Assembly: GCF_949628265.1 (NCBI RefSeq)
Contig: NC_088786.1
Coordinates: 25,379,681-25,443,680, forward strand
Reading direction: 5' to 3'
Origin: Cloeon dipterum
Taxonomy: Eukaryota > Arthropoda > Insecta > Ephemeroptera > Baetidae
Length of the DNA stretch: 64,000 nt
Below, in pieces: positions 24,691-36,489 of this stretch (position 1 is the first letter of the stretch; each line of letters opens with the position of its first letter). The notes under the pieces are model-generated. The model was not told where the DNA came from, did not search any database, and worked only from the letters and a program-made list of their open reading frames with translations. The translations under genes and the position numbers were made by a program.

Positions 24691-26019
24691 CAGAGTAGCA
24701 GGCACATTGACATTACCAGCAGGCAGCACAGCACACCTCCCACTACTCCCAGTCGCGAGTAGTTCTGTTGGTCGTTTCTGGATACGAATCACTGATTGGC
24801 GGAGTGGAGATGAGACCTGTAACGAACTCAATTTTGGCTCGACAGCCCGCGAAAAGATCACATCTCGTGCTTTGTGTTGATTCATGGAATTTACATGGTT
24901 GGAAGGACGTGCGGCATCAAATTGGACAATTTGTCCATTTTTTGCAAGTTCTCTGGCTCAATTTAATGATCTTTAAAGCACAAGAAATACCTTCAAAATT
25001 TAATGAATGATTACTTTCACCTAGCGATTATCATGACAACAAATAAGAGCTTGATTTTTATTTTTTAATTTCTTTCGATAATTTCAATATAATATTTTGT
25101 TTTTTAAAAACTAGGAAAAATTAAAACTAAGGTTTTCCAATACAAGTTCATTTTTTTCTTCCATTTCTTTATTCTTGTGGTGTGCTGATTCATTACATCT
25201 TTGATTTTGATCTCTTCTCAGTTAAGAATTGGTGACAGCTAGTATCTTCAATTATTGATCAATTGATATATAGAATGGAATTTGGAAATAATTGAACATC
25301 TTGTGATTTTCAAATATATATTTTTTCATCGTCGTAAGTTATTTTTAACTTGAAACTAAACAATGCACACACGCACAGTATCGAAATTGTAACTCGCACT
25401 GTGTTACAGACACACTTTACATATACATTACAAATTAAATGTGTGGGTTGCAACAGCTTTTGTACTTCTCTGAGATGCATAATCCCTCAAAGATTACACA
25501 TGGAGGTAGGTGATGAAATTCTTAAAATTATGTTAAATACGGCTTACAGCTTCAATCATTGGACATAAATTAGCGCTGTTGTTTAAAACTACACCAGATA
25601 TCTGCGATATAAAAATGAGAGCCCTGCCATAATTTTCCTCGAGTTGATGTATCACATTTTTCAGGGACTCGCTTCTAAAATTAAAAAGATTGAATTTTAT
25701 ACAAAAATAAATGAAATTCCATATTTCTAGAGAATAGAAGATGAATAAATAATAATCACACCTTTGGTTGTTTAAATAATATAAAACTGAAACAGCTGCC
25801 CTAATGTTTACGACTGCAGAGAACAAGATGTTTCTCATTTCTACAAAAATTATACCTAATGTCCTGGCCTAGATATGCGCATTGCCTAGTGAGTATTTTT
25901 AATGTAATTTTGAGTATACAATGAAATATCCTAAATTTCGTATGACTAATTTACCAGTTTTTTTCGACGACTTTTAAGTACTTCATTTAATTTGGTGGAC
26001 AACAATCAACTATGGCATC
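24691..26019. other. Intergenic region between Bora and the 3' end of Notum
   Basis: It should contain the Bora promoter and the Notum 3' UTR. A minus-strand ATTAAA (plus TTTAAT at 25986-25991) lies only about 30 nt past the Notum stop; AATAAA on the minus strand appears again near 25,167. The sequence is AT-rich, with no conserved coding sequence. Confidence 0.4.
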
Positions 26020-29000
26020 TCATTTTTCCTTTTGGGTCAACATGTTGAGAAGGTCTTTGTGTTCCATATTATGAAGGGTGTCCTCGTCGACTCCAAACGC
26101 ATTGAGCATGGTGTCCATACTCATGCCGAATGACTTTAGCAGATCGAGAAAATCAATCCCTTCTCCTAGAAAATCAGGTGGAAATGATTATCTATTTTCC
26201 CCACTCCAATATAAAATGTTACCTGTGTACGGGTTGTACAACTTTGGACATGTGAGACTGCACTGGGGCCAGCTGCAGCTCTGGAAATCTCGAAACTTGC
26301 ATTGACCATTCAGCGACCTGTGTCCTCGTCTGTTATTGTAGTTAAGGTCTCGCTTGCTATTCTTGCCTTGGTCCTTTCTCTTTTTTCCTAAATTTTGAAT
26401 TTAATAACACGTTCAGATGCATAGGACTAGCACAAACCTCCATTATTTCGTTGATTGAGCTTGTCACGTTTATTGTCCCTATTTTTCTTATTCTTGTTTT
26501 GACACCGTCTTTCGCCTTTTCGACCGTTCCCGTTTCCGTCCTGCTCATCTTTTTCCTTGTTTTTTCGATTCCGCTTGCACCGATTCTTTTTTCCCTTGAT
26601 ACGCCTATTGGAAAGATCTACGTTGGTCCTAGTCACAATCTTCCTAGTTTCCGCTGGTTGGTCAGCCAACATGTACGACAGCAAGGTTGAGCTGGAATTA
26701 GAAATATTGCAGCTCACGCTGGTTTTACACAAATAAATAAATTACTTGCGGGGGACGCCATGTCTGTGCCTGGGTTGATGCTTGTTTTTCAGGGGGCTGA
26801 ATAAGTGCTTGTTGGCGACCTTATCCGTCAGTTGCAATTCCCAACAAGCTAGAACCTCTGGCAGACTGTGCATGTTGATTTGCACGTGTCTCCAATCTTT
26901 GGATGTGAGAACAGTGTGAGAAATGCACGGTGGCACAAAGAAAGACCTGTTATGATTTTGAGTTAGGAAGTGTCGCAGATTAACGTTTTCTGTATGGGCT
27001 TACGTGACATTTTGCATCGATTTGCGGAGGCTTTGCCCCATCGCATAGATGTAATTCCATTGCTTCCTTGTGGTAGGAGGTCCGACATTATCAGCAGCAA
27101 TTTGAACCTCGTCAAAGAGCCACTGGAAAATAAATAGTGGCGCTGACGCCAAAATAGCACAATTAACACCAATTCATGGGAAGTTCCTGCTTTAAATCAG
27201 GTTATTTATTATTATCACCAACGTCAGTTGGTAATAATCATATTACTTTGAGAAACTTACTTTTTATCGATGGGTAGACAGACTGGCCAAAGAAGCACCT
27301 CCATTTTTCGTGTGGGTGTTGAAGGGCACAGTTTTCTGGCACTTGGGCATCCCAGAAGTTCATCGCTCTTTGAATGACCATTGTGGCTGGGCCGGCCTTG
27401 CATGTTCCCTGTTCCCTGCACTCTGAATCGGGTGAGTTGGGGAAGGGGGCCCTGTCGATGAACCATCCTGAGTCAGACAGGCCCCTCACATCCAGTCTTG
27501 GAGCGGATTCGCGCAGAAAATCTGCCACTCTGTCCAAATTAAGCATGACTCCAATCCCGCCGGCACTGTCCACACATCACAATAACCATTAATAACGCTG
27601 TAAGAAAAAAAAGCATCAAAAGTGTCTTTACCTGCTGCCTGCCAAAATGAGTTTGGTTCCGCTAGTGAGCCCCCGAGGAAGGAGGTCGCTGACCACCTGA
27701 CTGACTATGTAGGAACCCATGAAGGATAATCTGGAGAAGTTATCTGAAGTGAAGTTAAAGCGCAACTTCCAAGGATAACCCGAAGCGCCAGGATCAGGAC
27801 CTGTAGCGCCACTCCACGAATCACTTGAGCAGTAGGGAACCAACCTAAAAAATTTGAGCGTGGATTTTATTTACGCCACGACACATCTATCAGGTGCATA
27901 TTTTCACGAGCAAAAAATTACTAGGAAAAACTCTTGCTGAATTACAATGCACGTGAGCGACTTAAAGGGTCTTTGAACATAGCAGGAAACTTCAATCAAA
28001 ACATTGTGAGCGTTCATGCACGGAAAAAGATTTATTATTAACGAGCGATGCAGGAACTTACACGTGATTGGAATTCCACCAGTAGGGATTCTCGTCCGAG
28101 TTTGGCGACAATATTCCTCCAACTGCAATAAAAAAAGGGATCAAGTGAACCACATTAATTCAGATCCCTGCTCTCTCAGCTATAAGAGAGCGGAGCCAAC
28201 ATCAAAGTGCCGCGCGCGCAGCTTTTTAAACAAGGAGAGTATTTAAATTCAGTAGCTGGCTCAAGTCAATATTGACACGCGGCACTTGGAAATGAATATT
28301 ATGTATGAGCGTGATGTGGCGTGTGTGTGTACCAATAAAATTTATATCTTTACCATGCCGAATATCAGTCCAATTTTTCGAGCTCATGAGGTATGGTGAC
28401 TTCTCCCACCGGTAAACACAAGAGGCATAATCGGAGCAATAATAGCCACCTGAAGAGGAAATGAACAAACATCCCTATTGAAAAAGAAATCTTAATATTT
28501 AAAATTTGTCTTGATATTACCTTCCAGGAATATGATCCATCTTCTGCTCCCTGGAGTTTTTCTGATGTAGTAGCTAGAAAAACCAACAAAGAGCGTTGTC
28601 ATCAATCTTCTTTTGAATGAACTTCCCAAAAATAGCGTGAGAGTGGCAATTTCTGATTGCTTCATCATCGCACGCGTTTTATTTTATTTATTTTTTTTGT
28701 GGAGGCAGCTCGTTTGTTTGCCTTTGAAGACCACCCTGCAACTGCCCTTTGAAAAACCGCTCTTTCAATAAAAATTTCATGCGTTTCACAATATTTATCA
28801 CCAAGAGGACAAATATCTCCAGAGAGGGTGTTTCTTTATTTTTTACCGCCGCTGTCATTAATAACAAAAAGCATTAACTCACCCTGCAGGCGACCCGTCA
28901 TTGCAGGTTACTCTCCGGTCAGTCAGATTAACACGGCGCATTCCTAGACTATAATCAGGATCGAACTGGCTCTGAAAAACAAACATAGACCTTTTCAAAG

Positions 29001-32000
29001 CACCTGCCGCGAGGAAGGAATTCATTCGCATTAAAGAAGTGCTCGTTATCGTCAAGTGAAACAATGGAAACTTTAGAGATTCATTACTATACTTGTTCAT
29101 TTATCATCAATCAGCCTATTGACTGAGAATTTTTGTAAATTTACTTATGCAAGCAAATGGATTTTTATTATACACTTACCCTTAGCAATGTGTTTTCATT
29201 GAAAACGGGACTAAAGTCGAGAGGATCCGTGACCACCTTGTTAGTACTCAACCCAGATACGTCTTCAGCCTGTCCTGAAGACATCATGAGTGCCAACGCC
29301 ACCATCAGCCAGGAATAGAACCGAACGCACTGCAACATAGAAAAGATACAGGTGTTGCGAGCATGTACTGAAAATTACTAGCGAGCGGAATACTAATGAG
29401 CTAATTTTCGAGCATACAATACACGCAGGCGTTGATGCAAATATGTACGAGCGGTGGGGATTAATAGGCACGTACATGCGTGTAAATCCTTCAGAAAGTG
29501 TTATATTTTACCGAGAAACGCGAGAGGCGCATCCTTTTGTGTTTTTAATAGCTTTTACAATGAAAAAGCTCTCGACGTAGTCGTCTCTCACTCTCATACG
29601 CGGAAGATCATTAAGGAAGACGTAAAAGATAATGATGATGGGTATAATATCTTTTTAATATAGCTCACAAAAATAATGATCGGCACAACAGGTTCCTTTT
29701 TCGAAATCGAGCACCGCTCTGAGATAATACTGTTCCAAAAATTAGTAAATTGAATTCCGCTTAAGATGAACCCTTTTATATGTATATCCGTGCCGCACCG
29801 CGCTTCTCGACGTTGGTTCCGGCCGAGAAAAGCTTAAGACAAATACGGAGCGTTATAATAAATCACGTGCAAGAGAAAATAAGCAGTGGTCTTTCAAACG
29901 GTGCGCCAACTAGATTTCAATTTGGCTCTTAGCAGGCGGCTGCTGGAATGTAAAAGGAGTCACAGCGAGTTTAATTTCGACGGTGCCCGCGCAGATAAAA
30001 AAGCATTAGTGCGACTTCTAGAGCCGGCGCGCAGTTAAAAATGTTTCAGGTGCCGGTACAAATTCCATTTATGATTTTAACAGCAGGTAAAATCGCCATT
30101 TTCCAGCAGCAGCAAATCCGAGGCACGCACTTTTATCGCGGAGAACGAAGGCGAACGAACATTTTCCATCAAGCAGAAAGTGTGCCACAAAGATCAAAAA
30201 CGCCGCCCGACAGAAGTGTGAATACAAAATAGCGTAGCCGCGCAGTGACACGGCCGTTTAAGCGGCAACATTTTTATCCGCTGCCGCTACCACGCGATTT
30301 CCGCAAAAGCTTCCTCGCGATGGTAAACAGATAGCAAAAACCGCCAATAAAAACTAATGTAAAACATTCCCGCACGCCGCCCGATACACGGATATGTATG
30401 TATTGCGGGCTGCCACTAAAAGCGCAATAAAATTGGCAAGAGAAAATCAATTAATGGGGAATACAAATTGGTCACGTGGTGCCGACTGCGTAGCAACTTT
30501 TCTCGGCGAGAGCGCAGCGCGCAGATATTTATACAAGAGCAGCGTGGCACAGGCCGCGCGCGGACTCGTTTTTATGTAATAAGAAAGCTATTTAAGTGAG
30601 TGATTGGAGTGCGGCGCCTCAAAAGAAACCAGAGGCTTGTGTGCTACACACATGAAATTCTCTCGCTTGCCCGTTGCTTCGCAGCCTCCGCCGCCGCCGC
30701 CGCAGCGATTTTTTCCTACGCGCTGCTTCATCAGTCGTCGTCTTGAGTTACTCGCGAAATGTTGTTGGCAATCAGCGATTTCACGATCTCACTCTAGGTG
30801 GGCAGCGGGTCGACAGCTGATTTGACCAGAGCCTTTGTTCTTTGCCGGCATCAAGGACATTCTTGGTTAATATGGCCTGTACGACACCTCGATGGCATTG
30901 AACTCAATTATTGCCACAATCATAATAAAAACACGCCGCAACACAATTTCCAGCGGCAACGGCAACGGCAGCAGGCCGGGCGCTGCAGCGCTCTAAATAG
31001 TTTCTACAACATTTTGACCATTTTCGCTCTGCGAACGAGAAAATCAATTTTCTATCCAATCATATTTGCCTTTTTAAAGATGAAAATACCTCTGTATTGA
31101 TATTGAATCTGAGTCATTCTAAAAAGCACTTTTCAATAAATCTGGTAACTAAATGTTCTCGTAAGTAAAGAGCTGCTGTGTAGCACGAGGCCAATCATTC
31201 CACTTCACCGGAATTAATTAAACTTCGGCGGTGCCAGTGCAAGCCGACGAAGAGCAAAACAAATTGGAAAGCACGTTTCTGAGTTTATTAATGGGCAACA
31301 TTTCCGCTGGAAAAGCAGCGTTGATAAGTTTTGCTATATATATCTAATCCGGCTCTCCTCTGGTATAGCGGAAAGTTTGTTGTTGCGATGGAAATTAATT
31401 AAAGGCGCGATGCTCGAGTTACCTTTCGCTCTCAACTGATTTCTGCTCAGTCAAGAGAGAAATAAGGAATAAGGCCTTTGCACTGCGCGGGTATTATTTT
31501 GGCAAAAGGAGGCGAGAGGAAATGAAATTGCTGTGAAATTGGAAATGCGTCCCGCTCGACGACAAAGCTATACAATCGGCCGTTTAATAATAAGCACTTC
31601 TCTTCCAAAATTCATATATTTTAGAATTTCTCGCCGAAAGTAATTTTCTCAAAAAACAAAATCAAATATAAAAAACTTCCTAACAAGGCAGGAGAGGCTT
31701 CCAATTATCGACGAGAACCAGGGAATACACGCTCGAGGACGATTTGGCGTGCGGTGCCTTTGATTTTTTCGCGCTCGTAATTAATTTCCCGCACGCACAA
31801 GCCGCGCGGACAATGGGCCAATATTCGCGGGCGAGAGGCATCGGAGTTGGAAAAGTGTCAGCAGCAGCCGCTACGCTTCAAAATTTGGGCCGGTGGCAGC
31901 GGCAGCGCGAATCACAATGAAAAGCATCTCGGTTAAAAAATGTGCGGAACGAGACAAAAGCGGCAGCAGCCGGCCAGACCCACTACGACGTGTTTTGTTT

Positions 32001-35000
32001 CCTCATTCGAAAAGCACAATGGGCCAAATTAATTAATCGGCGCGATGGGAGGAACACGCATTTCGTACGGCGAGTGTGTGTGTAATGATCAAAAGGTGAC
32101 GTAATCCATAATTGAAATGAAATATAGCGCAAAGGAGAGGGGCTGTGTCACGAACACGGAGCAGCGCCACGAACCGCTCACTCGCTCTTGGGCTACCGGT
32201 CTTTGAAGAAAGGCCGCCTCGAATGTGTCTTAACGCGCGCACCATTCATATATTTATATGTATAATACTATGACACACACACGAAAGAGCGAGAACCGCG
32301 CGCGGTGGAGGGGTCTAATGACCAATGCAGGTGTTAAATCATGGGAATCTCGCCCGCCGCTACTTTTGCCGCCGCTGCAGGTAAAATGCATAATTCAAAA
32401 ATAATCATCCAGCTCCCAAAAGCTACCTGAATTGTTTTTTTTTGGAAAAAAAACTAGCCGCGCGCCTGACTTTTTTTTCACGCAGGCAATTGATACAGCA
32501 TCCCTCCAATTAAGGAGCGCGACCGAATCCGCTTTATATTTTTTTAACAAATTCTCTCGATCTCACCCTTGATGCCAATTATATACTCTTATTTATATGG
32601 CCTGGGCTGCCGCCGCCGGATTTATGTGTGTGAGTGTGCGTGGCAGCGAAGCCTAAATTGATTCTAATGCGAGATCGAGCTAGGCGTTGTTGGGAAATAA
32701 TTTTGATTGCTGCGCTTCTGTGGAACCGCAGAGCTCACAATCCCAACAGCAGCCGCAAAAGTGTGTTTATAGCATTTCTGTCAGGAGTTCTGATGAAATT
32801 TTTTTAGAGCACTACGTTTAGTTTGGCCGTATTTGATTTTATCGAGCTGCCCAATACCTTATATACTGACAGCAGGTGTTCACTTCCATGGGCTATTTCA
32901 TTTTTTAAGTATACAGGTGGCCTAAACAAATATTTATTTTAAAATGTTAAATTTTTATTAGTCTGGGCTCACTTTGGCTTTGTCCTCCAGGGCAGGGTCT
33001 TAACTCGCCTGCTTTCCTGAAGTGTCACCCTTCCTCACATGATTTTTATTTGTATTTGACTTGTGATAATAAAATTAATGTGTTTATAACAAAGTGTGAG
33101 AGTAAATATTAATAATTAATAAATAAAAACAAATTTTTTAGATATATCTGAATTGTTCCCATTCAATTGCCATAATGTATGACAATCAATGAAAGAATAT
33201 AATAAAGAGCAAAAAGGTTTGCTAGATTGATTGTGTAGAATAATATCTTGGCTCAATTTTTAATTCTTCTTTTTCTGGCCTTACATTTTCTAATGCCCCT
33301 TATTACCTCCCAGCAACATATATATACATGCGGGTAAAATTCGATTTTTATATTACTTTAAAATATTCAAAATATTATGAAAATTCAGCAAATAATTAAA
33401 CACAGCCAAATTTTGTTGAGCGCTCCCAAGCGACACAATATCGCGGATGAAATTTATTCTTCAGAAATGATTGATTGAATAACCCGCGCCTTTGCCTTTG
33501 TTTGAGGATCACTGAACTTTCTAATTTTCATTTAAGTTATTCCTTCTGATGAACGCCTTAACGCCCACGAAATGCTGAACCCGAGGGAGTACACCAAGCA
33601 GTGCAGCGCATGATGTATAACAATTTCTGGATTCTCCAAACATGGTTCGAGCGCTAATCTATTTGTCGCTCATATTTAGGACGGCGTTTATGGCTGCAAC
33701 CCACAGGTAACGTACATATAATATAGTATTAAACGCGCGGCTTAAATGCAGAGTGTCCCAATTTTTGCCCATTAAAAAATAATGCGTATCAACGTGACGG
33801 CAAAATGAAACCGAGGCGCGAAGAGTGTGTTATTAATTGGCTGTTAAGTCATTAGGCACGCGGGTCGTGGATTTCAAAATTAGCCATCTCCCTGCCGGCC
33901 GGCCAGCAGCACAGGCCGGGCTGTTATGCAAATGAGGATAACTGTTGACAAGAGAAATCTGCTGAATGCAAGTGATGGTCATAAATCTTGCGCTCTGATG
34001 AGAGGCGGCGGCGTTGATCAATGTGTGCGTGCCCACGCCGGGCTGGCGCGCGTTATTATTTGCGCGCCATTGACCCGCTCCGTGTGCTGTGCGTAATTGC
34101 CTTTTGATCACGTGACTGATTGCACTTTAATGAGCCAAAACTGTGTCCCGCTGATGGCGTGCTAATATGATTGGCTCGACGGCCGGAATTGGCGCCGACC
34201 GGACACGCATGCAGCAGATGATGTGCCCGCGCGGTCCGTGGGTGTAATCATTGTTTTGGAAATATCTCGGCCGATCTTGCTGGCGCCTTCCTCAAATCTG
34301 CCCCGACAGCAAAGACACAATGGGCATTCCTCGCGGAGCAGAACAATGCGTCGGATTTAGTCGAGATATAAAACTGCTAAGGGCCGTGATATTTCAAAAA
34401 TTATAATTGGCTCAAAGTAGTCCGCACTCGGAGCGGGAGCGGAAAAGTATCGGCCGTTTCTATTTTTCTCGAGTCGGTCAAAACCGAAATTCACTGCGGC
34501 GTGGCAAAGGCTCAGCGCGGGCAAAAAACCTCGACAAAAGGCGACGGTTCTCCAGCAGCTTAAAACTTTTAAAGCCGGTGTACGTGAGTGTTTACAAGGT
34601 AAACAAAAAATGCAGCTGAGTGCTCCACTTTCGGACGGGCATAAAACACTGCGGTGAGCGCGACTCCTTGGCTCGCTCTCCGCATTTTATTCAAAACTCA
34701 TCTAATTGTGTACAATTGCGGCAGCGACGGCGGTGGCGGCTTTGCTGCTGCCGCTGCTGGAAAGGTAGGAGGAACGAAGAGTCTATTTATTTAACAGCAG
34801 TCGCACAAAAACAAACTACAGCGCGCGAGGAGCACACAGGAAGAAATAAAAAAGAACAGCGAGAGCGACCAGCAGCAGGCAGGCGGCTATTTATCGAGAA
34901 GAGGAGCAATAAATTTGGCTCAATCAGCACGGGTCCATATAAGTGTCATTGGGCTGCGTTTTGGGGTTAAACAGGGGGTGCCAAGTGACTAATCGAGGAG

Positions 35001-36002
35001 GAGAGAGAGAGAGCCTGCGAGAGAGCGAGTGAGAGAGGGAAGAGGCATCGCGCGCGGCATCCACAGCCATACTAAAGAGATCCTTTTCTTTCTTTTCGTT
35101 TCTTATTCTTGGCGGCAGGGATCAAAGGAAAAATCTCAGATCGCCTGAGGCTAGGTGTGGTTGGGTGCGTTTGAAGTTTGCCGACATATGTTTATTATCC
35201 CCACGGCAACATTATATAGTTCAAAAGGATACCCTCAGTCAGATCAGCTCCAAAATAAAAATTATTCTAAATGTCAGATATGCTAGGCCAGATTTCTGGG
35301 CATTCTTTTTTATTCTTTCCTCGCTGACTGCGCGCGCGAGTATTATCATACACACAAACGCGGCTGCGGCGGCGGCGCGCGAGTGTATAATATGCGCGCA
35401 TAAACGGCCACTTTGGCCCATTATCGTCCTCGGCTAATAGCTTTTTACTAGATTTGATTGGGCCTCCCTTTTAATTTTGTTTGATTTCGACGAGGAACAG
35501 CCGCAGCCACGCACGTACGTGCACGACGCGTCCGACACGACTTTCGGCGGCTTTATCTCGCGCTCTCGTCTCTTCCTTTCTTTCTTCTTTCGCTCGGCTC
35601 TCGCGCGCGCACACGTGACATCTTAGGAATCTTCGCTTGTTTACATCCGTGCAGAATCACCGCCGATTAAAATTCTAGCGCGCCGTCGAAATATTTTAAA
35701 TGAGTTGTCACCCGCGGAATTTGGAAAATGTCCCCGCTCGCGCAATATGCTCGTGGTGTGCGCGCACGATAAAAAGCAGCTCTCCGCATAGATTTTTTTA
35801 TGATTTTATTAAAAGGTGGTGGCCAACAAAAATGGATAAGGCATGCGAGTCACGCAAGCGATGCTGCACAAGTATGAAGAATAACGACGAGAGCAACTGC
35901 GTTTTCGCCACATGTGTCACCGCGCGCGCGTCCAAAAATAAAACAAAACAAAATAGCGATCGCGGGTCAAGATGAAAGAGAATTAAGAGAGATACTCACC
36001 AT
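26020..36002 (-). CDS. Notum: Notum, secreted palmitoleoyl-protein carboxylesterase (Wnt deacylase)
   Basis: Coding exons on the minus strand: 36000-36002 (ATG only), 29180-29329, 28883-28971, 28521-28573, 28354-28449, 28062-28122, 27632-27844, 27247-27565, 27004-27122, 26746-26946, 26438-26691, 26223-26387 and 26020-26165 (1869 nt, 622 aa). Notum removes the palmitoleate from Wnt proteins and so switches them off outside the cell. Residues 1-22 are a signal peptide (MCVRFYSWLMVALALMMSSG then QA). The alpha/beta-hydrolase fold starts near VTCNDGSPAGYY. The catalytic triad is visible: Ser222 in GSSAGG, Asp332 in WLFDE and His378 in CISHT. The Cys-rich motifs of the family are present. As in fly Notum, a long tail follows the fold: a very basic Lys/Arg/Asn stretch (residues about 447-520), a Cys-rich block (CSWPQCSLTC) and a hydrophobic C-terminal helix. 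The junction before WLFDE is atypical. Confidence 0.94.
29330..35999 (-). other. Intron 1 of Notum
   Basis: The intron is 6.67 kb, far longer than the other Notum introns. It is richer in GC than the downstream gene-poor region and has many short GCGC/GCGGC tracts. No conserved coding exon is visible on either strand. It contains candidate TCF sites at 31757-31764 and 35110-35128, a poly-purine GA stretch near 35,000-35,040, and a CCG-rich block near 30,690. Confidence 0.55.
35110..35128 (-). promoter_or_regulatory. Bipartite TCF/Pangolin site (HMG site plus Helper site) in Notum intron 1
   Basis: Read on the minus strand, CCTTTGATCC (HMG-domain site) is followed after two bases by GCCGCCA (Helper site for the TCF C-clamp). 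Both match the published insect consensus closely, with the same orientation and short spacing. It lies about 1.2 kb downstream of the inferred Notum start site. Function is inferred. Confidence 0.55.
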
Positions 36003-36325
36003 TATTACAAAAATCAACACACACAAGCACGCGGACGAAAAAAACACGATCCTCCTGGATGGGGAAATGTTGGCGACCTGTGGTGGTACCGCGCTGATTA
36101 CGATCAATTGGAGGGCGGTTGAGACGAAATTTCACTCGCGATCGTCCGGTAGAGTGGTCCCGAGGCCGCTATTTGTGCATTTCGCAGGTGTCCATGCGCG
36201 GGCCGAGGGTGTCACACTCATTTGACCGAATTTGAACTTCGCAACTCACGCACGCAGGCTGGCTGTCTAGCTAAGGCGCTCGCTGGGGCAACGTGCGAGC
36301 GCGGCGCAACTCTACTACCGACTGA
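36000..36325 (-). promoter_or_regulatory. Notum: Notum 5' exon and core promoter
   Basis: The exon ends at 36000 with a strong donor (AATAATG then GTGAGTATC, minus strand). The final ATG joins exactly in frame to the acceptor at 29330 (TATGTTGCAG then TGCGTT), giving a perfect signal peptide. A minus-strand TCAGTCAGTC at 36318-36327 fits an arthropod initiator, with a long GA tract 65 bp further upstream (36391-36489). No TATA box is seen. Confidence 0.65.
36132..36221 (-). other. Upstream reading frame in the Notum 5' UTR
   Basis: An ATG at 36221 opens a 29-codon frame (MSVTPSARAWTP and onward) that ends in TGA at 36132. It is in the same frame as the Notum start codon, 73 codons upstream, with no other stop between the TGA and the Notum ATG. 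A second, overlapping uORF of 8 codons begins near 36195. Confidence 0.5.
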
Positions 36326-36386
36326 CTGATTCCCTCTTCGTTCCTTCCTTCACTACGGCAGCTCCTGCCACTCTACTACACGCATC

Positions 36387-36390
<4 letters not shown>

Positions 36391-36476
<86 letters not shown>

Positions 36477-36489
36477 CTCTCGCTCTCTT
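36391..36489. repeat. CT/GA dinucleotide tract next to the Notum promoter
   Basis: An uninterrupted CT run spans 36391-36473, followed by slightly interrupted CT to 36489. On the Notum-sense strand this is a GA tract just upstream of the inferred start site. It could bind GAGA factor and keep the promoter nucleosome-free, or it may be a simple microsatellite. Confidence 0.9.
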
